From SLST01 sp964458555 (GTDB lineage Bacteria; Spirochaetota; Spirochaetia; DSM-27196; SLST01), in NCBI GenBank assembly GCA_964458555.1, contig CAYWJH010000006.1, positions 9,447-73,446 of the forward strand: 64,000 nucleotides of DNA. The letters run 5' to 3'. The notes beneath the pieces were generated by a model, which was not told the DNA's origin, ran no database searches, and worked only from the letters and a program-made list of their open reading frames with translations. Position 1 is the first letter of the stretch, and every line of letters starts with the position of its first letter. Both the position numbers and the translations under genes were made by a program. This document shows, one piece after another, positions 57,853-64,000 of the stretch.

Positions 57853-60141
57853 ATGACACAGACGCTCGACTGGACCTTCCCGCTTCCGCGCACGCACACC
57901 GGTGTCCCGCTGGGCAACGGCCGCACCGGGCTCATCGTGTGGGGCGGCGGCTCGACGCTGCGGATCACCGTGGGCAGGGCCGATCTCTGGGACCACCGTG
58001 GGGGCATGCCGTGGACCGAGCGGCAGAACTACCACGACATACGGGCTCGTCTGGAGGCCAACGACGAGGAGGGGATACGCGATCTCTTTCGCCCGGAGAC
58101 CGCGCGCACACCGGGGCAGCCGGCGAAGCCGTCGGTGCTGCCGCTCGGGCGGGTCGAGCTCACGCTCGCCGAAGGCTGGGAGCTCACGACCGCCCGGCTC
58201 GATCTCGAGTCCGGCGAAGTGCGCGTGGCGTACGCGCGCGGCGAGGCGACGAAGGAGCTTCGAGTCGGGCTGCACCCGGAACGCGACCTGGCGTGGGTCG
58301 TCAATCTCGCCGACCTCGCGCGTGTCGCGCCGGTGACGAGCTGGGACCTCCTGGGAGATCGGCTGGAGTCGCTCTCGTTCGAGCCGCCGGTCGCGCTGGG
58401 CGGGTCGGCGGTTGACGGGCCGGCGGGCGGTTGGTTCTGGGCGCTTCCGGAGGACCCGGGCGTCTGGGTCGCGTGGGGACGCGCCGAGCGGGGGCCTGTC
58501 CATCACGATTCGCTCGCGATCGCCGTCGGGCGGGCATCGGACGCGCAAGCCGCAGATGGCGCGCGAGCCGCCGCGCTCGCGTCGGTCGACGTCGAGCGCG
58601 CCCGCGACGAAACCCGCTCCTGGTGGCGGCGCTACTGGGCGCGGACGCCGCGCATCGGCCTTCCCAACGTGGGGCTCCAGGAGACCCACGACTACGGGCT
58701 CTACCTCTTTGCCGGGCTTACCAATCCGAACGGAGTGGCCGCGACGCTCCAGGGCCCGTGGATCGAGGAGTACGACTTCCCGCCGTGGTCGAGCGACTAT
58801 CACTTCAACATCAACGTGCAGATGTGCTACAGCCCGGCGGTGCGGGCGGGGCTCTTCGACCACCTCCGTCCGCTCTTCGAGCTCGTCTGGTCGTGGCGCG
58901 ATCAGCTGCGGCGGAACGCGCGCAACTTCATCGGCGTGGAGGACGGCTACATGCTGCCGCACGCGGTGGACGACCGGTGCACGTGCATGGGCACCTTCTG
59001 GACCGGTACGATCGACCACGCGTGCACCGCGTGGGTCGCGCAGATGATGCACGACTACGCCGACTACTCGGGCGACGTCGAGTTTCTCCGCGAGGTCGCG
59101 CTGCCGTTCATGAAGGGCGTCTTCTCGGTCTACCGGGCGATGATGGAGGACGACGGCGAAGCGCTTCGGTTGCCGGTCACCGTCTCGCCCGAGTACCGAG
59201 GCGCGAGCATGGACGCGTGGGGTGCGAACGCGAGCTTCCAGCTCGCGGCGGTCCACAGGCTCTGCGAGAACCTGACCGCGGCCGCCGCGGCCGTGGGCGA
59301 GGCGCCCGACCCCGCGTGGACGGAGGTGAGCCGCCGCCTTCCGCAGGCGACGCTCACCGGCGGCGAGTCGCCGCGGATCGCGTTGTGGGAGGGCGTCGAC
59401 CTCGAGGAGAGCCATCGGCATCACTCCCACCTTGCCGGCATCGTACCGTTCGATACGATCGACCCGCTCTCCGCCGACTGGTCGACAATCGCGACGAACA
59501 GCCTTCGCCACTGGATAGGCGAGGGCATGGGGCTCTGGTCGGGATGGTGCGTGTCGTGGGCGTCGCAGCTGCACGCACGGGTCCACAACGGCGAGGGAGC
59601 CGAGTTACTGCTCGAGCTGTGGCGGCGCGTGTTCACCAACGAGGGCCGCGGCTCGATGCACGACGCGGTGATGAACGGGCTCACGCTGATGGGAGCGCCG
59701 CCGCTCCTCCCGCGCGGAGACGCCGGCGGCGGAGGCGACAGCGGCAAGGGATCGACGAGCGGGAGCATCCTCACGCAGGCCGAACGGATGCAGCTCGACG
59801 GTGCGATGGGAGCGCTCGCGGCGGTTCAGGAGATGCTCCTCTACGCGCAGGGCGGAGTAATCCACGTATTCCCGGCGATACCCGAGTCGTGGTCGACCGC
59901 GTCGTTCGAGCGTATGCGCGCGCCCGGCGGTCTCGCGGTCTCCGGCTGGTACGAGTCGTCGGACGCGTGGACGGTGGAGATCACCGCGACGCGCGCGACG
60001 TCGGTCGCGCTGCGCCTGCCGGGAGACTCGTACGAGGCCAGCGATGCCGCCGGAACGCCGGTTGAGCTCCGGGACGTCGATGGGGGTGAGTGCTCCCTCG
60101 AGCTCGAAGCCGGGGAGACGGCGGTGTTGTCCGTCCGGTAG
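57853..60141 (+). CDS. GH95-family glycoside hydrolase (alpha-L-fucosidase or relative)
   Basis: 762-residue GH95 protein. The N-terminal domain starts PLGNGRTGLIVWGGGSTLRI, a helical linker leads to an (alpha/alpha)6 barrel with YHFNINVQMCYSP (Asn pair near residue 318), WEGVDLEESHRHHSHLAGIV (conserved Glu and HRHxSH) and a C-terminal sandwich. These match the catalytic regions of GH95, which removes alpha-L-fucose or alpha-L-galactose by inversion. There is no signal peptide. ATG 57853 follows GGGAG by 6 nt. A Gly/Ser-rich loop (GDAGGGGDSGKGS) interrupts the barrel end. Together with the GH29 gene at 8-9 kb it strengthens a fucose-glycan theme. Confidence 0.82.
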   Translation: MTQTLDWTFPLPRTHTGVPLGNGRTGLIVWGGGSTLRITVGRADLWDHRGGMPWTERQNYHDIRARLEANDEEGIRDLFRPETARTPGQPAKPSVLPLGRVELTLAEGWELTTARLDLESGEVRVAYARGEATKELRVGLHPERDLAWVVNLADLARVAPVTSWDLLGDRLESLSFEPPVALGGSAVDGPAGGWFWALPEDPGVWVAWGRAERGPVHHDSLAIAVGRASDAQAADGARAAALASVDVERARDETRSWWRRYWARTPRIGLPNVGLQETHDYGLYLFAGLTNPNGVAATLQGPWIEEYDFPPWSSDYHFNINVQMCYSPAVRAGLFDHLRPLFELVWSWRDQLRRNARNFIGVEDGYMLPHAVDDRCTCMGTFWTGTIDHACTAWVAQMMHDYADYSGDVEFLREVALPFMKGVFSVYRAMMEDDGEALRLPVTVSPEYRGASMDAWGANASFQLAAVHRLCENLTAAAAAVGEAPDPAWTEVSRRLPQATLTGGESPRIALWEGVDLEESHRHHSHLAGIVPFDTIDPLSADWSTIATNSLRHWIGEGMGLWSGWCVSWASQLHARVHNGEGAELLLELWRRVFTNEGRGSMHDAVMNGLTLMGAPPLLPRGDAGGGGDSGKGSTSGSILTQAERMQLDGAMGALAAVQEMLLYAQGGVIHVFPAIPESWSTASFERMRAPGGLAVSGWYESSDAWTVEITATRATSVALRLPGDSYEASDAAGTPVELRDVDGGECSLELEAGETAVLSVR

Positions 60142-60156
60142 GGGTGCCGCGGTCGC

Positions 60157-63918
<3,762 letters not shown>

Positions 63919-63924
63919 GCCGTG

Positions 63925-63953
63925 AGTATTGAGGTAATAATTTTATTTGTCAA
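63925..63953 (-). promoter_or_regulatory. Promoter of the hybrid sensor gene (leaderless type)
   Basis: On the minus strand TTGACA (63948-63953), a 17-nt AT-rich spacer and AATACT (63925-63930), then 6 nt to the ATG at 63918. No Shine-Dalgarno sequence. The last 82 bases of the window hold nothing else that I can identify. Confidence 0.6.
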
Positions 63954-64000
63954 TATGGAGGTTTAAGGTTTCGTCGCGGCCAGGGTCAGAAACCGGTTTC

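Overview
The window comes from a high-GC bacterium (most codons end in G or C) in a draft assembly: three runs of exactly 100 N interrupt genes. Gene content points to a free-living, saccharolytic spirochaete-like organism: a complete six-gene mevalonate operon as in Borrelia and other Spirochaetota, MoxR/DUF58/VWA clusters, a class III cyclase with accessory regions, a HAMP-PAS-GGDEF-EAL protein and a giant propeller sensor. The phylum is an inference; no rRNA or tRNA gene is present to anchor it.

Region 1 (1-12.1 kb) looks like an L-fucose or related deoxy-sugar utilisation island: AraC regulator, fucose/arabinose isomerase-like enzyme, GH29 alpha-L-fucosidase, fuconolactonase-like amidohydrolase and a URO-D-family protein, mixed with a TetR gene, a bactofilin-like membrane protein, a small lipoprotein and an ABC-2 exporter. 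The stretch from 2.4 to 11.2 kb is strikingly damaged: several genes carry frameshifts, an in-frame stop or internal losses, often at short repeats, and two N gaps sit at such points. Assembly error or real decay must be separated with reads.

Region 2 (12.2-18.9 kb) holds a universal stress protein translationally coupled to a BCCT osmolyte transporter, a class III nucleotide cyclase, an alpha/beta-hydrolase-fold lipoprotein whose nucleophile is Gly, a cell-wall amidase, and a class II fructose-bisphosphate aldolase cut by a gap.

Region 3 (19-25.7 kb, minus strand) is the mevalonate operon mvaS-fni-mvaA-mvaD-pmk-mvk, all overlapping, from one recognisable promoter. Region 4 (25.7-32.5 kb) has mnmA, an OmpR/histidine-kinase pair, an HtrA protease with its terminator, a dihydrouridine synthase and a methyltransferase.

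Region 5 (32.4-51.1 kb) is the most unusual: two separate MoxR-DUF58 clusters. The smaller (DUF4129, unknown, MoxR, DUF58, membrane protein) is divergent from a protein with a C-terminal J domain. The larger (secreted Ig/amidotransferase-like protein, six-helix membrane protein, coiled-coil protein, MoxR, DUF58, BatA-like VWA protein, double-VWA protein) runs straight into a GGDEF-EAL gene. They look like envelope-linked AAA+/VWA chaperone systems whose substrates are unknown.

Region 6 (51.2-64 kb) contains a flavin disulfide oxidoreductase with a TVP38/DedA-like partner, an MFS transporter, a sugar-phosphate isomerase-like protein, a DinB-like protein, GH32 and GH95 glycosidases, and a 1253-residue hybrid propeller sensor kinase. 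Several unlinked genes lack a Shine-Dalgarno sequence and have a -10 hexamer about 6 nt before the start codon, suggesting frequent leaderless transcripts.
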